64,000 nucleotides of DNA from Prorocentrum cordatum (GCA_963575745.1 CAUYUJ010000910.1:22501-86500); one strand, 5' to 3'; shown: positions 19,597 through 30,435, counted from the first letter of the stretch. Notes: generated by a model not told the origin, from the sequence alone. Program-made: numbers and translations.

Positions 19597-19618
19597 CTTG
19601 AGCCAAAGTGGCTGCGGC
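19597..19618 (-). other. Spliced-leader relic, minus strand
   Basis: Read on the minus strand, the 22 bases match the dinoflagellate spliced leader at 20 positions. The two differences are both C for T, and the 3' part TTTGGCTCAAG is intact. A match this good is not expected by chance in 64 kb on both strands. It lies about 75 bases upstream of an ATG (MAEASGD frame). Genomic leader relics are known in dinoflagellates as traces of mature mRNAs copied back into DNA. An open frame also runs through it (QPQPLWLKPF), so coincidental coding sequence remains possible. Confidence 0.6.
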
Positions 19619-19639
19619 TGTGTGTACATTTGCCGTTGT

Positions 19640-19830
19640 TCCTCCACCAGGTGCTCGTGGCACTGCCCGTCCATGAGGCGGATAGCGATACTGTCGTGCA
19701 GGTGCTGCATACCAGGATGCCGCATGGCGTGTGGAGCGGCTTTGTAGATCTTTTGATGTGCCTTGAGTGCTACCTCGGGCAGTCGTGCTATGAATAGCTT
19801 GGACGCCGTGTCGAGCAGCGCCTGGACGTG
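19640..19830 (-). CDS. Coding-like segment upstream of the leader relic
   Basis: Part of an open minus-strand frame (20085-19132). It reads NNHVQALLDTASKLFIARLP, then EVALKAHQKIYKAAPHAM and HLHDSIAIRLMDGQCHEHL. It is helical, mixed in composition and unlike the Gly/Ser/Gln-rich repeat translation just upstream of it. No family is recognised. Confidence 0.35.
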
Positions 19831-19879
19831 GTTGTTGGGATGTGGCGTCGCTTCTTGCTCTGCGCCTGGGCTGCTACTG

Positions 19880-20030
19880 CCTGAGCTGCCACCGCCTTGG
19901 GCTGCCACTGCCGCCACTGCCACTGAGCTGCCACTGACTGAGCTGCCACTGCCACCACTGCCTAGACTGGCCACTACCTTGAGCTGCCACTGCCTGCGCT
20001 GCCTGCTGCCACTGCCTGAGCTGCAACTGC
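19880..20030. repeat. GAGCTGCCACTGCC minisatellite
   Basis: Imperfect tandem of CTGCCACTGCC and TGAGCTGCCACTG words. On the minus strand it codes for Gly/Ser/Gln-rich peptide. Confidence 0.75.
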
Positions 20031-20084
20031 TGCCCATGCTGATGCCCCCCCGTGTCTTGGCCGCCACTGCCGTCCCCTCTGGCA

Positions 20085-20290
20085 CCGTAGCTGATCTCGT
20101 TGGGCTCGTGCTTCACCGTACCACCCTCATAGCTGATGTTGTTGGGCTCGTGCTTCTTTGAGCCACTCTCGTAGCTGACGACGTTGGGCTCGTGCTTTTC
20201 TGCGCCTCTCCCGTAGCCGATGGCGTCGGGCTCGTGCCTCGCGACGCCACCCACGTGGCTGATGACGTTGGGGTCGTTCTTCGCGCTCTT
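20085..20290 (-). repeat. 42-bp coding minisatellite, KHEPN repeat cluster 1
   Basis: Units of exactly 42 bases, starting with GCTCGTGCTTC on the plus strand. On the minus strand they give 14-residue repeats: KHEPNVVSYESGSK, KHEPNNISYEGGTV and KHEPNEISYG, with the related RHEPDAIGYGRGAE. The open frame starts at 20254 and continues to 19874. Variation falls mostly at residues 6, 7 and 10-14, while KHEP and SY persist. The repeat is not recognised. Confidence 0.7.
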
Positions 20291-20399
20291 CCTCTTACTA
20301 TTATTTTTCTTCGTGCCCTCTCCGTCCTCTTCTCTTCTGCTCCTCGTAATGTCTGCGCAGCCTAGTCAACCGAGTACATATGCATAGCGAGCGTGGCAT

Positions 20400-20650
20400 C
20401 GGACTCGTGCTTCGTTGTACCACCCTCGTAGCTGAGGGAGTCGGGCTCTTGCTTCGTGTGGCCTCCCCGTAGCTGACGACGTTGGCCTCGTGCTTCGCCA
20501 CACTTCCCTCGTAGCTGTCGCCGTCGGGTTCGTGCTTGTCGACCTCACCCTCCTTGCGGATGGCGTGGGTTTCGTGGTTCGCTGTGCCAGTCCAGTAGCT
20601 GGTAGCATCGGACTCGTGCTTGTCAGCGCCACCTTGACGCCTGCTCCCTT
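20400..20650 (-). repeat. 42-bp coding minisatellite, KHEPN repeat cluster 2
   Basis: Second group of the same 14-residue unit on the minus strand: KHESDATSYWTGTA, NHETHAIRKEGEVD, KHEPDGDSYEGSVA and KHEANVVSYGEAT. A frame change then leads to related words near 20440. It is separated from cluster 1 by about 110 bases of pyrimidine-rich sequence. Confidence 0.7.
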
Positions 20651-20723
20651 CTTGATGCGCCATTTCTTGAGTCACCTCTTGATGCGCCACTACGCCCCCC
20701 CATGTACAGGACACGAAAGTCAA

Positions 20724-21320
20724 GGGTTGCTGCGTTGTCTATATATACATATGCTGTCTGCAGTATTGTCTCTAAGCCTGTCTTTGTGCCTGCCGTTCTG
20801 CTGCCGTTGGCTTTTCTCGCTGCTAGTGTCGTAGTTGATAACGTCTGGCGCTATGCTGGCTTCCGTCCAACACTGCAGGAGGCGGGGACGAACTCTGGAG
20901 CATTCCTATAGAATCCTGGGCCTGTTGATTGTCGCATCGTCTGTACATCATATTCGATCCGGCGTACTGCTGCCACTAACTCTCGGAGCAAAGCCGTCGG
21001 AGGTTCTGGATCTGCCCCGTGGGTTGGGTGCAGGTGTGGATGCAGCCCAGTTTGGGTACACAGGGCCGGACGTGACCACCAAAGCTTGTCGTACCGCCAT
21101 TCGCTTCAATCCCAGCTGTCCTCTCTTGGCCTGCGATGCTGGCTCCCCGGTCACCGCCGCCACACAAGGGCTCCAGTTCCTGGAGTCGCGAGGTGGGGCC
21201 GTATTCGACGAGACATGAGATGTCATGGCTGATGCGCCCGCCTGGCCACTGTCGGCCCGCGAGCTGGGGCTGGCCCGCCACGCGGCGGTCCCCCAGCGGG
21301 GGGAACGCGGTTCGGGTCCC
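20724..21320. other. No gene recognised
   Basis: Unique sequence. A plus frame (20835-21218) and a minus frame (21440-20976) are both open but show no domain. A minus-strand coding origin cannot be excluded. Confidence 0.35.
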
Positions 21321-21395
21321 CTTGCCTCCTCCTCCTCCTCCTCCGCCCTCCTCCTCCCCCTCCTCCTCCTCTTCCTCCTCCTCCTTCTCGATGGG
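21320..21395 (+). repeat. (CTC)n microsatellite
   Basis: CTC-rich tract of about 75 bases with CCC and TTC variants, followed by C-rich sequence at 21545-21700. Confidence 0.85.
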
Positions 21396-22029
21396 GATGC
21401 GGCCTTCGAGCATAGGACACATGGCGTTTGGGAACGCCACCCCTCCAGAGGCAGAGGATGCCTGAGCAGCACCTCGGCAGCCCCCGAAGATGGGGACGGT
21501 GAGCCGCCAGGGTGCGCCGCGGGGCTACGCCTCCCAGCGATCGACGGGCGAACCCCTCCCCCAAACTCCCCACACCCGACACGTCCTCCCCCACCCTCAC
21601 CCGCGCCATCCCCCCCCAGACCTCCCAGGCCGAACCCCCCCCCCCCATTTCCCCCAAACTCTCCACACCAGACACGACCCCGCCCCCCCATCCCCGTTCT
21701 CAAACCTCATCTCGGGTGTTGCTAGAAGTACCCCTGGCACAAGGTGCCCCCAGCTTTTCGCTTCATTTTGGAGCCCCTGGGGCCCTCGGGGCCTCGTGAG
21801 GGGTGCTTTGGAAGCCGTTTGGGCTACCCCGAAATTCCTGGGGGCACCTTGGCCCAGGGGCACCTCTAGCAACATCCGATCATCTCTTCCTGGTGGGCGC
21901 CGCGGCAGCGCCTCTGGAGTGCGCGGTGCCCTTCGCGCGGGGCGCCGCCGCCGCCGCCCCTTCGGCGGCGCGCGGTGGGCGGCCCTGGGAGCGCGGCGGC
22001 CACGGGCCGGCGCGGGCGCCCCACGTGAG

Positions 22030-23475
22030 GCAGAAGAGGAGGGGGAGCAAGAGGTGGAGGAGGAGGGGGAGGCGGAGTTTGAGGAGGAGGAGGAGGGTGA
22101 GGGGGAGGAACCATAATAGTAATAGTGATGATAAGAAGACGAAGACGAAGACGAATCAGAAGATTAATTATATTTGAGTACGAGTAAGCATCATCATACT
22201 AATACTGACAAGTGAAACAATACTAATAATTCGAATGCTAACATTAAGAACGATGGTAAACTGACTAATATTCTGTCTAATAAGAACCGACGAGGCCGAA
22301 TATCTTCAGTAGAAAAAATAAGAATACGAATCATCATACGAACAAGAAGAGGAGGAGGAGGCGGAGTAGTAGGAGGAGGGGGAGGAACAATGATACTAGG
22401 AAGACGAAGACGAAGACAACGACGAAAACAACCAATCATGATCATACTCATCAGCATCTACGAACTAGACGAATACTGGTACTACTAAGACTAATATGAA
22501 CACTCATGCGAACAATAATGATACCAATAAGAAGACGACGGAGACGAATCATGTTCATACTATGAATAAGACGACTAAAAACCACACTGATAAGAAGAGG
22601 ATGGTGATGAGGCGGAGGAGGAGGAGGAGTAATAATAATAAGGGGACGAGCAAGCATGAAACGAATCATGCTGATGCTACTGATGATAACAAGCATAATC
22701 ATAACACGACGCATGCGATGCATACCAATCAGAAGACGAATCATACAAATGATCATAATAGGAATAGTGAAATTCATATTTCTAGGATGAGTATTAAGGA
22801 AATGAGGAATAATAAGTCTCATACGAATAAGGTGAATACAACTACTACAAATACTAAGCATACTCATGCTACTACTCAGAAGAACACGAAGAGGAGGAGG
22901 AGGCGAAGGATGATGATGAGGAGGAGGACTACGAATACTAATTCGAATAGTAAGGGGAGGCCGAATACGAATAAGACGAACAGTATTAATAAGAGGAAGG
23001 CTCACCATGAATTTGCACACTAATAAGAAGAAGAGGAATTGACATACCACGCATCGCACGAGTAGTAGTACGACGAGCGGTAGCAATATGACGACAAGGA
23101 ATAGTACTGCTGCACACAATAAGGGTGCAACTAGTAAAGATAAGGCGAAACGTATCCTACGAAAGTACGGGACAGGAGACTCCCAATCAGACGGCTACGA
23201 AGAAGAGGGTGCTGCTCAGGAGGATGAGACGGAGGGGGAGTAGGAGGACGATGACGAAGAAGACGACCACGAACACGAACCAGACGAATCCTAATACTAG
23301 CATGCGAATACCATTACGAATCCGGATAATTGTAGTCATCATAAGGCGAAAGTGACTGATACAATTAACATGGATATTGGCCATACTACTATTAACCATG
23401 AGACGACCAGTACGGAGAAGACGAAGGCGAAATAACTTAGTATGAAGACGATTGCGAATACTAAGCATAGGAATC
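22030..23475 (+). repeat. Cryptic simple sequence rich in GAAGACGAA and AATACTAAT
   Basis: About 1.4 kb built from AAT, ACT, GAA, GAC and CAT words without fixed period (for example CGAATCATACTAATAAGAAG), broken by GGAGGA patches. It is poor in runs of T and strongly asymmetric between strands. The plus-strand translation is Asn/Thr/Lys/His-rich and the minus is Ile/Leu/Met-rich. Neither has a domain, so the frames are treated as repeat artefacts. Confidence 0.75.
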
Positions 23476-23479
23476 GGTC

Positions 23480-23957
23480 GACTAGGAGGGGGAGGAAGAG
23501 GAGGAGGAGGAGGAGGAGGAGGACGAGGACGAGGACGAGGAGGGATGAGGAAGGAGGAGGGAGGAGCAGAAGGAGGAGGAGGAGGAGCATGAGGAGGAGG
23601 AGGAGGAGGAGAAGGAGGAGGAGGAGGAGGAGGAGGAGAGGAGAGGGAGGAGGAGTAGGAGGAGGAGTAGTAGGAGGAGGAGAAGACGGAGGAGAAGGAG
23701 GAGAAGGAGGAGGAGGATGGCTAGGAGGAGGAGGAGGAGGAGGAGGAGGAGGAGGAGGAGGAGGAGGAGGAGGAGGAGGAGGAGGAGGAGGAGGAGGAGG
23801 AGGAGGGGAGGAGGAGGAGGCGGAGGAGGAGTAGGAGGAGGAGGGGCAGGAGGAGGAGGAGGACGAGGAGGAGGAGGAGGAGGAGGGGGAGTGGGGAGTG
23901 GGGGGGGAGGAGAAGGAGGAGGATGAGGAGGAGGAGAAGGGGGATGCTGCTGATGAT

Positions 23958-24009
<52 letters not shown>

Positions 24010-24129
24010 TTGCTGCTGATGCTGATGATGATGCTGATTATGCTTATGATTATGATGATGATTATGATGCTGATTATGATGCTGATGCTGATGCTGATGC
24101 TGATGCTGATGCTGCTGATGCTGCTGATG

Positions 24130-24161
<32 letters not shown>

Positions 24162-24749
24162 GATGATTATGTTGTTGATGATGGTGATGCTGATGATGAT
24201 GATGAAGAAGATGATGATGCTGCTGATGATGATGATGCTGATGATGATGATGATGATGATGATGATAATGACGATGCTGCTGATGATGATTATGATGATG
24301 ATTATGTTGATGCTGATGATGATGCTGATGATGCTGATGCTGATGATGGTGCTGATGCTGATGATGATGCGGATGATGGTTCTGAGGAGGAGGAGGAGGA
24401 CTAGGACAAGGAGGAGGAGGCGGAGGAGGGGTAGGAGGAGGAGGCGGAGGAGAAGCAGGAGGAGGAAGAGGAGGAGGAGGAGGAGGAGGAGGACGAGGAC
24501 AAGGACGAGGACGAGGACGAGGACGAGGACAGGACTAGGACGAGGAGGAGGAGGAGGGGAGGAGGAGGAGGAAAAGAGGTGGAAGAAGAGGAAGAGGAGG
24601 AGGAGGAGGAAGAGGAGGAGGACGAGACGAGGACGAGGAGAGGAGGAGGAGGAGGACGAGGAGAGAAAGGGGGACGAGGAGGAGGAGGAAGAGGACGAGG
24701 ACGAGAACGAGGACGAGGAAGGAGGAGGAGGAGGAGGAGGAGGAAGAGG

Positions 24750-24786
<37 letters not shown>

Positions 24787-24789
24787 AGT

Positions 24790-24844
<55 letters not shown>

Positions 24845-24867
24845 TAGTTAGTAGTAGTAGTAGTAGT

Positions 24868-24928
<61 letters not shown>

Positions 24929-24979
24929 TAGTAGTAGTAGTAGTAGTAGTGTAGTAGTAGTAGTAGTATAGTAGTAGTC

Positions 24980-25043
<64 letters not shown>

Positions 25044-25300
25044 AAAGTAGTAGTAGTAGTAGTAGTAGTAGTAGGCGGAGGAGGAGGGGAGGAGGAGGAG
25101 GAGGAGGAGGAGGTGGAGGAGGAGGAGACGAGGACGAGGACGAGGAGGGGGAGGAAGGAGGAAGGAGGAGCAGAAGGAGGAGGAGGAGGAGGAGGAGGAG
25201 GGTTAGGAGGGTTAGGAGGAGGAGGAGGAGAAGGAGGAGGAGGGCGAGGAGGAGGAGGAGGAGGAGGAGGGCTAGGAGGAGGCAGGAGGGGGAGGAGTGG
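23480..25300 (+). repeat. Compound microsatellite GGA / GAT-GCT / GGA / TAG / GGA
   Basis: About 1.8 kb without unique sequence: GGA blocks (23490-23940), GAT mixed with GCT (23943-24380), GGA with GAC (24383-24755), TAG with occasional TTAG phase slips (24756-25072), then GGA again to 25300. This is the longest simple-sequence block here and is likely to be polymorphic and hard to assemble. Confidence 0.95.
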
Positions 25301-25419
25301 CCGCGCCGCGGGGCCCGGCCGGCCGGGCGCTCCGATCGGGGAGTCGCCTCAAGGAGCCGGAAAGGAAAGGAAACGGAAGAGAATGAGAATGAGAATGCGC
25401 CATCACGAAGTGATCCAAG

Positions 25420-26430
25420 AGAGACTGCCTCGCAGCCCTGGCTGCCTGCTGGGCGCGAGTCAGGGCCTTTGGCCATTCGCCGAGACCGATCCGACGAAGA
25501 TATTCCCGTCGAGCGGTTGTGACCTGGCTTGTGACCTGGCGAGGCTGACAAAGATCCTGGAGACCCGAACTAGTGTGCCCACTGCTATAGAAACCGCAAC
25601 AACTGCAGAACCATATGCCGAGGATGTCATGAAAGGCCATGCGATGTGTGCCATGCACCCCCCCACCCCTATATGTAAGTACTGACTGACAGGGCAGTGG
25701 AAAACATGAGCATCCCCAGGAGTGAGAAAGAAACAATGGGACCGTCGCCACGTAATGAGTGGCGTCGGAGGCAGATCCCCTACAACGGTGGCACCTCTTA
25801 CCACTCTCATCTAGAGAGTGGTCTGTCTCGAACACGCTGACAACATTCAGTGAAGGTGGGAGGAGGAGGAGGAGGAGGAGGAGGAGGAGGAGGAGGAGGA
25901 GGAGGAGGAGGAGGAGGAGGAGGAGGAGGAGGAGGGGGCCCCGCCTGCGTAGAACTCCTCGATGTGGGGGGGCTGGCGCCCGCAGCAGCGTTGAGGGCCT
26001 CGAGGCCCGCACGGAGGAGGCGCCGTCGAAGAAAGAGCGTGTCTTTTCCAAGCACCCAGATCCTGTTGCGAATGCCTTCGGGGAGTCGGGCGGAAGCTGC
26101 GGCCTGTCCAGCCAACTCGTCCGCCACCGTGTTGCCTATCGTGAGAAACAGGGGTGTGCCTTTTTCCACGGTCTCTGAAGCTGAAAGATGGGAAGCGACC
26201 TGAAGAACAACAATGAGTGACGCGCCACGTTGAGTGTCCTTAAGCTGCCTCCTTCTCATGTCCCAGATCCCCTTGTTGTCCCCCGATGGTTCTAGATACA
26301 GTCCAGAGTACCAGCCATCAGCAACAGCAGTAGCCAAGATAAGCCCGTAGAGTTCACCTCGAGGGACCGTCTGCCTACGTCCTGGAAGGGGGCCCAATAT
26401 GACGGCTCCAGCTTCGGGGGGACGTAGGAA
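25420..26430 (-). pseudogene. LINE fragment: RNase H and zinc tail, split by GGA tract
   Basis: From about 26430 the minus-strand frame gives the RNase H blocks VPRGELYGLILATAVADGW (Glu), YLEPSGDNKGIWD (Asp), VLQVASHLSAS and GNTVADELAGQAAAS (last Asp). A (GGA)n tract at 25855-25935 interrupts the sequence. Beyond it, in another frame, is the zinc tail GTHRMAFHDILGIWFCSCC (near 25640), then GFYSSGHTSSGLQDLCQ and RREYLRRIGLG. This matches the C-terminal layout of LINEs C and D. The first catalytic Asp and the whole RT are missing: the 5' side runs straight into GGCCCCAAGA-type minisatellite. It is a 5'-truncated dead fragment. Confidence 0.7.
25855..25936 (+). repeat. (GGA)n microsatellite inside LINE fragment
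   Basis: Pure GGA repeat of about 80 bases lying between the RNase H and the zinc tail of the minus-strand LINE fragment. Confidence 0.95.
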
Positions 26431-26449
26431 AGCATATACAGATAACGCC

Positions 26450-27290
26450 GCACCGGGCCCGGGGGCCCCGGGCCGCAGCCTCGACCACAAATGGGGGGAC
26501 GTCGGGCCCAGCCCGCTCCCCGGCGGTCCCCAGGTCGGCCCCCGGAGCGCCCAGACGGCCGTCCAGGCGGCCCCAGGCCGCCCAGAGCCACCCTGAAGAC
26601 AACCTCCAGCGGTCTCCGGCGCCTCAAGAGGCGTCTCGAACCGCCCCAGACGCCTCCAAGACGCTCGAAGACCCCTCCAATAGATCCCCCCAGACGGCCC
26701 CGGGAAGCAAAAATAGCCCCGTTCCCTTCGTAAAACGTACATTTTTACCATATTCGATTTTTTGGCCTTCGTACCGTCCTTTACGACCTCAGAGTTTCCC
26801 TAGACCGCCCCAAGACGGCCCACGAAGCCCACAAGAGAGCCCCAAGACGGCCCCAGAGGAGCCCAGGACAGTCCAAGAGGCGCCCAGGACGGCCCAAACG
26901 CGTCCCCGAAGGGCCCCAAGAGGGGCCCAAGACAGGAAACCCAACTGAACCTTCCAGCCCCCCCGCCCCAGGAGGCCCCAAAGAGGCCCCTAAGAGACCC
27001 CCAAGAGGCCCGAAGAGGCCCCCAAGACGCCCGCGGCAGGCCCCAAAGGGCCTCCAGAGCCCCTCCAAGAGGCTTCCAGGAAGCCCCCGGGAGGCTTCGG
27101 ATTGCCTCAATCTGGCCGCAGGTGGCCTCAAGTCGGGCCTCCACGCAGCCAAGACGGCCAATGACGGCTTCAGATTGCAGAACCGATGCCCCCAAGGGAC
27201 CCTCAGACGCCCCCCCAAGAAGCACCCAAGAGGTACCTCCAACAGCCAGTTGACGAAGCATGCGAAACACCCCAGAAGCTCCTCAGATGC
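26450..27290. repeat. GGCCCCAAGA-type degenerate minisatellite
   Basis: Long loose array of GGCCCCAAGA, GCCCAGGACGG and AGAGGC(C/G)CC words, opposite in strand to the CTTGGGGCC arrays elsewhere. Tryptophan- and glycine-rich minus-strand frames are repeat artefacts. A short unique stretch at 26715-26785 interrupts it. Confidence 0.65.
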
Positions 27291-27464
27291 CGTCGCGCGC
27301 CTGTGCTTGATAGCGTTGTCCAAGATCGTCCAGCGCCCCCCCGGCCTGGGCTAGAACCTGAGCGCGCGCGAAGCGCGCGCGATGGTTCTAGTAATATTTA
27401 CTGCGATGCCGATACATCGAAAACGAGGTTCACGAGCATCTGGCCCCCCACTGAGCCTGTGCAT

Positions 27465-28589
27465 TCAGGGCAGCGCAGGGGCTCGAGACACGGTTGTCTT
27501 TACGCCCGCGCGCAGGTTTCGTGGCGGCCAGGCGAGCCTGGGTGCGAAGCGCGGTTGCTTGGTACTGCTGTGCGGCGGGGGGTGCGAGAATATCGCATGC
27601 AACGGAGGTGAGAAATCAAGGGGAAGAGGATCATTGGGGATGGGGAAGAGGGGGAATGTTGGACGGCTGCCATTCTGCCCAGGCGACCTCATGATCGCAC
27701 AGCCGGGTTGCTCAGCTCCTGCATGTGATGCGTTTAAGGACGCGATTTTGGCTTGTACCTGGAGCAGAAGTTCGCAGGCGACTGCTTCTTGGTATGCCAG
27801 GAGTGACCTCGCGTAGTCGAGATCCGTGGTGAGGCACAAGAAGTCGCAATCGTACCTGTCGCTGGAGATGTGGCCAGAGGCGCGCTGGGCGAAGATGTCG
27901 CTCCTCTTCCTCTGGTCGTACTTCTCGTCATCCCAGTCCCAGAGGGCGTCCTCGGACTGGCGCTCCGAATGGCCGAGCGCCGCGACCTCCGAGGCGTAGT
28001 CGCTGAGCGCCTTGCGCAGGCCCTCGAGCTTCGTCTTCTGCCTCTGGCGCCTGGCGGCCTCGGCTTCGCGCCCGGCCTCGGCCTCGCGCTTGCGCTGGGC
28101 TTCCGCCTGGCGCCCTGCCTCGGCGAGGCTCTGGGCCTCCGCCTCCCGCAGGTTGGCCGCCGCCTGGCGTCGGGCCTCCGCCTCAGCCCGTCGCGCGGCC
28201 TCGGCGTGGCGCCTGGTCTCCGCGTGACGCTGGGCCTCCGCCTGGCGCTCGCCCTCGGCGAGGCTCCGGGCCTCCGCCTAGCGCACCGCCGTCCGGCGTT
28301 GGGCCTCCGCCCACGAGGCGGGCCTCGGGTCGACGCTGGGCGCCCCCAGGGCCGCGATCCATCGTAGATGACGCTGCGTCCGCTCTCCACGGGCCTCGCT
28401 CCCTCGTGAACTGCGCTGCGTGTGCGCTCCCAGGGGCACGTTCCCTAGTATATTACTTTGTGTTCGGGCTCTCAGAACCACCTGGGCATCCTGGGGCGCC
28501 CAGGCCGCTCGAGTTGTGCAAAACAAGCGTTTCGCTCCAGACATCCTCGACATTCCTGCGCGCGGGACGCTCCATCCTCGAGTGGGCAC
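27465..28589 (-). CDS. Coiled-coil protein with Ala/Glu/Arg repeats, unknown family
   Basis: One minus-strand frame stays open from 28589 to 27465 except for a single TAG at 28278-28280. Downstream of the TAG lies a heptad-like region of REAEAxR and RQAEAQR repeats (28277-28020), predicted as a long alpha-helical coiled coil. It is followed by KTKLEGLRKALSDYASEV, LWDWDDEKYDQRKRSDIFA, GHISSDRYDCDFLCLTTD and LDYARSLLAYQEAVACELL, then a Pro-rich tail. The mixed non-repetitive C-terminal part looks truly coding. The TAG stands where a Gln codon (CAG) would fit the repeat. The start is uncertain, and introns are possible. No enzyme motif is seen, so I assign no function. Confidence 0.5.
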
Positions 28590-28599
28590 GCAACAAGTT

Positions 28600-28779
28600 A
28601 ACTTGTCTGTTTTTGGTGTAAATTCTTAGGGTCTCCATGCCTCGTGTTTTCTCGTGGATTCTGCACAAAACGCTCCGCACCGATTTTTTCACAATGGAAA
28701 TCGGATGTCCGCGGACCCCGTTACCTATCGAGAATCCGAGAGAAAGGGGACACATTTTCCTCAGGCGGGCACGCGCGAT
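28600..28779. other. Spacer, nothing recognised
   Basis: Unique sequence between the coiled-coil gene and the AT-rich island. Confidence 0.4.
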
Positions 28780-29168
28780 GTTTTGTTAATATATATTTAT
28801 ATATACATATATACATGTAAGGGTGCGTATGTTTTATTAGTATGTATTGATGTTCATACCTTTTATGCATGTACCATGATGATGTATATATATACTCACA
28901 CATATATATAAGTGTATTGTATGTTTTATGTTGTTGCGTTACGTTCCATTACAATGCACGGTATTATATTGTAAAGTACCGTGCGACGATATATTATGGT
29001 GTGGCACATCACATTATAGTATGGTACACGATACTATATCACACTAAGTTATTATTTCCATAGTCTGTATCACGGTATATCGTATGTCATCTTATCATTT
29101 GTGGTTTATTTTCTTACGTATTATATTGCGTTCTCTAGTATATCAGATTAGTTGCCACGAGTATATAT

Positions 29169-29211
<43 letters not shown>

Positions 29212-29450
29212 CGCATGTGTGTATGTTTGTATGTATGTATACATATGTGTATACATATATACACATACATACATACATACATATATTTACATTCATCAAT
29301 TATACCATATTATACCGTCTGATATTACATAATATCACATTCTACTGTATTATATTAATGTATATAGAACCGTATCCCATTCTGTGATATTATAATCATC
29401 ATTGTATGTGTATCTTATTCTCTATTACTAAATGTTCACATGATCGACCC
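28780..29450. repeat. AT-rich island with (TA)n and (CATA)n
   Basis: About 670 bases of strongly AT-rich DNA in a GC-rich setting, with TATATA runs (28788-28815 and 29160-29205) and GTATGTATGT / ACATACATAC patches near 29205-29285 that could fold back on each other. No gene was seen. A replication or matrix-attachment role would be speculation. Confidence 0.75.
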
Positions 29451-29529
29451 ACGAGCCCAGAAAGGAAGATAGAAATGTGAAGCGTGGCGATTTTTTCAGC
29501 GACGGGCAGCTGCAATTCTGAGTGTATCG

Positions 29530-29785
29530 ATCTCTTGGCGCCCCCACGCGCTCCCAAACGCTCTCAAGCGTTCCCAGGGGCTCCCAGGTGTTCCCAGGCG
29601 GCCCCAGGCGCGCCAAATCGCATCCAAACGCTCCCAGGCGCTCCCAAGCTCTCCTTGGCGCTCCCAAGCGCTCCTAGGCGCTCCCAGACGCCCCCTGGCG
29701 CTTCCAGGCGCTCCCCGGCGCTCCCAGGCGCTCCCAAGCGTTCCCAGGCGCTCCCACGCGCTCCCAAGCGCTCCCACTCCCCAGC
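29530..29785. repeat. GCGCTCCCAG decamer minisatellite
   Basis: About 25 imperfect copies of a ten-base unit, GCGCTCCCAG or close variants. The Trp/Arg/Leu- and Pro/Ser-rich frames are products of the repeat. Confidence 0.85.
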
Positions 29786-29799
29786 GGACCATGGGTGAC

Positions 29800-30300
29800 C
29801 AGAACGTTTGCACGACCAAAAGCTGCCGCCCAGCTGAATTTGAGGGGTGCGCTCCCGTAAGTGGATGTGGAAACTTTGTACGGAGACGTCTGGGACGGTT
29901 TGAAGTTCCTGGGCCCTGGCCGCCTGCCGCGGTGGCTCATGTAGTCCAGACAGCGCAAGGACTGTCGACGCCCCGTCCAGACCCATGGGGGATGGGACAG
30001 GGGGATGGGTAAACTCCTCCCCGAAGGGGTGGAAGAGGAAACGCCCCAAACCACCTACGCCCTGAAATGCTGGCGGGATTTTTGAATATCCTGGGCCATG
30101 CACGGCGAGGAAGTCTCTGGGCGAAACGTCTGGGCCGCCCGACCGACGTGCTTCGTGGCGCGACGCGGAGAAGTTGGCTACGGTCTGGAAGGTCTGCTTT
30201 GCGTGTCGTGCCGCCGGTTCTGTGGCCCACTACGTTTCGGCGCGACACGTTCGCTCTCGCCCTCGTCGTCATTGCCGGCGCCATCCTCCCTTGTCGCCGC
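29800..30300. other. Unique sequence, no gene recognised
   Basis: Open frames occur on both strands without domain evidence. It contains a copy of the CCACCTACGCCC hairpin-type repeat at about 30005-30084. Confidence 0.4.
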
Positions 30301-30305
30301 CGCCA

Positions 30306-30336
<31 letters not shown>

Positions 30337-30355
30337 GGTCGTCGTCGTCGTCGTG

Positions 30356-30389
<34 letters not shown>

Positions 30390-30403
30390 TTGTCGTCGTC
30401 ATT

Positions 30404-30435
<32 letters not shown>

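Noticed and set aside
18080-19618. Calling one continuous gene from the leader relic to the RRM
   Set aside because: The frames change several times and no splice sites could be assigned, so separate entries are safer.
20085-20650. CRISPR-like array
   Set aside because: The 42-base units are contiguous, diverged and in frame, without unique spacers, and the genome is eukaryotic.
22496-23023. Asn/Thr/Lys/His-rich 175-codon protein
   Set aside because: The sequence is cryptic simple repeat in all frames with no domain or start context.
28780-29450. Replication origin in the AT-rich island
   Set aside because: AT content alone is not evidence; no conserved motif or flanking gene supports it.
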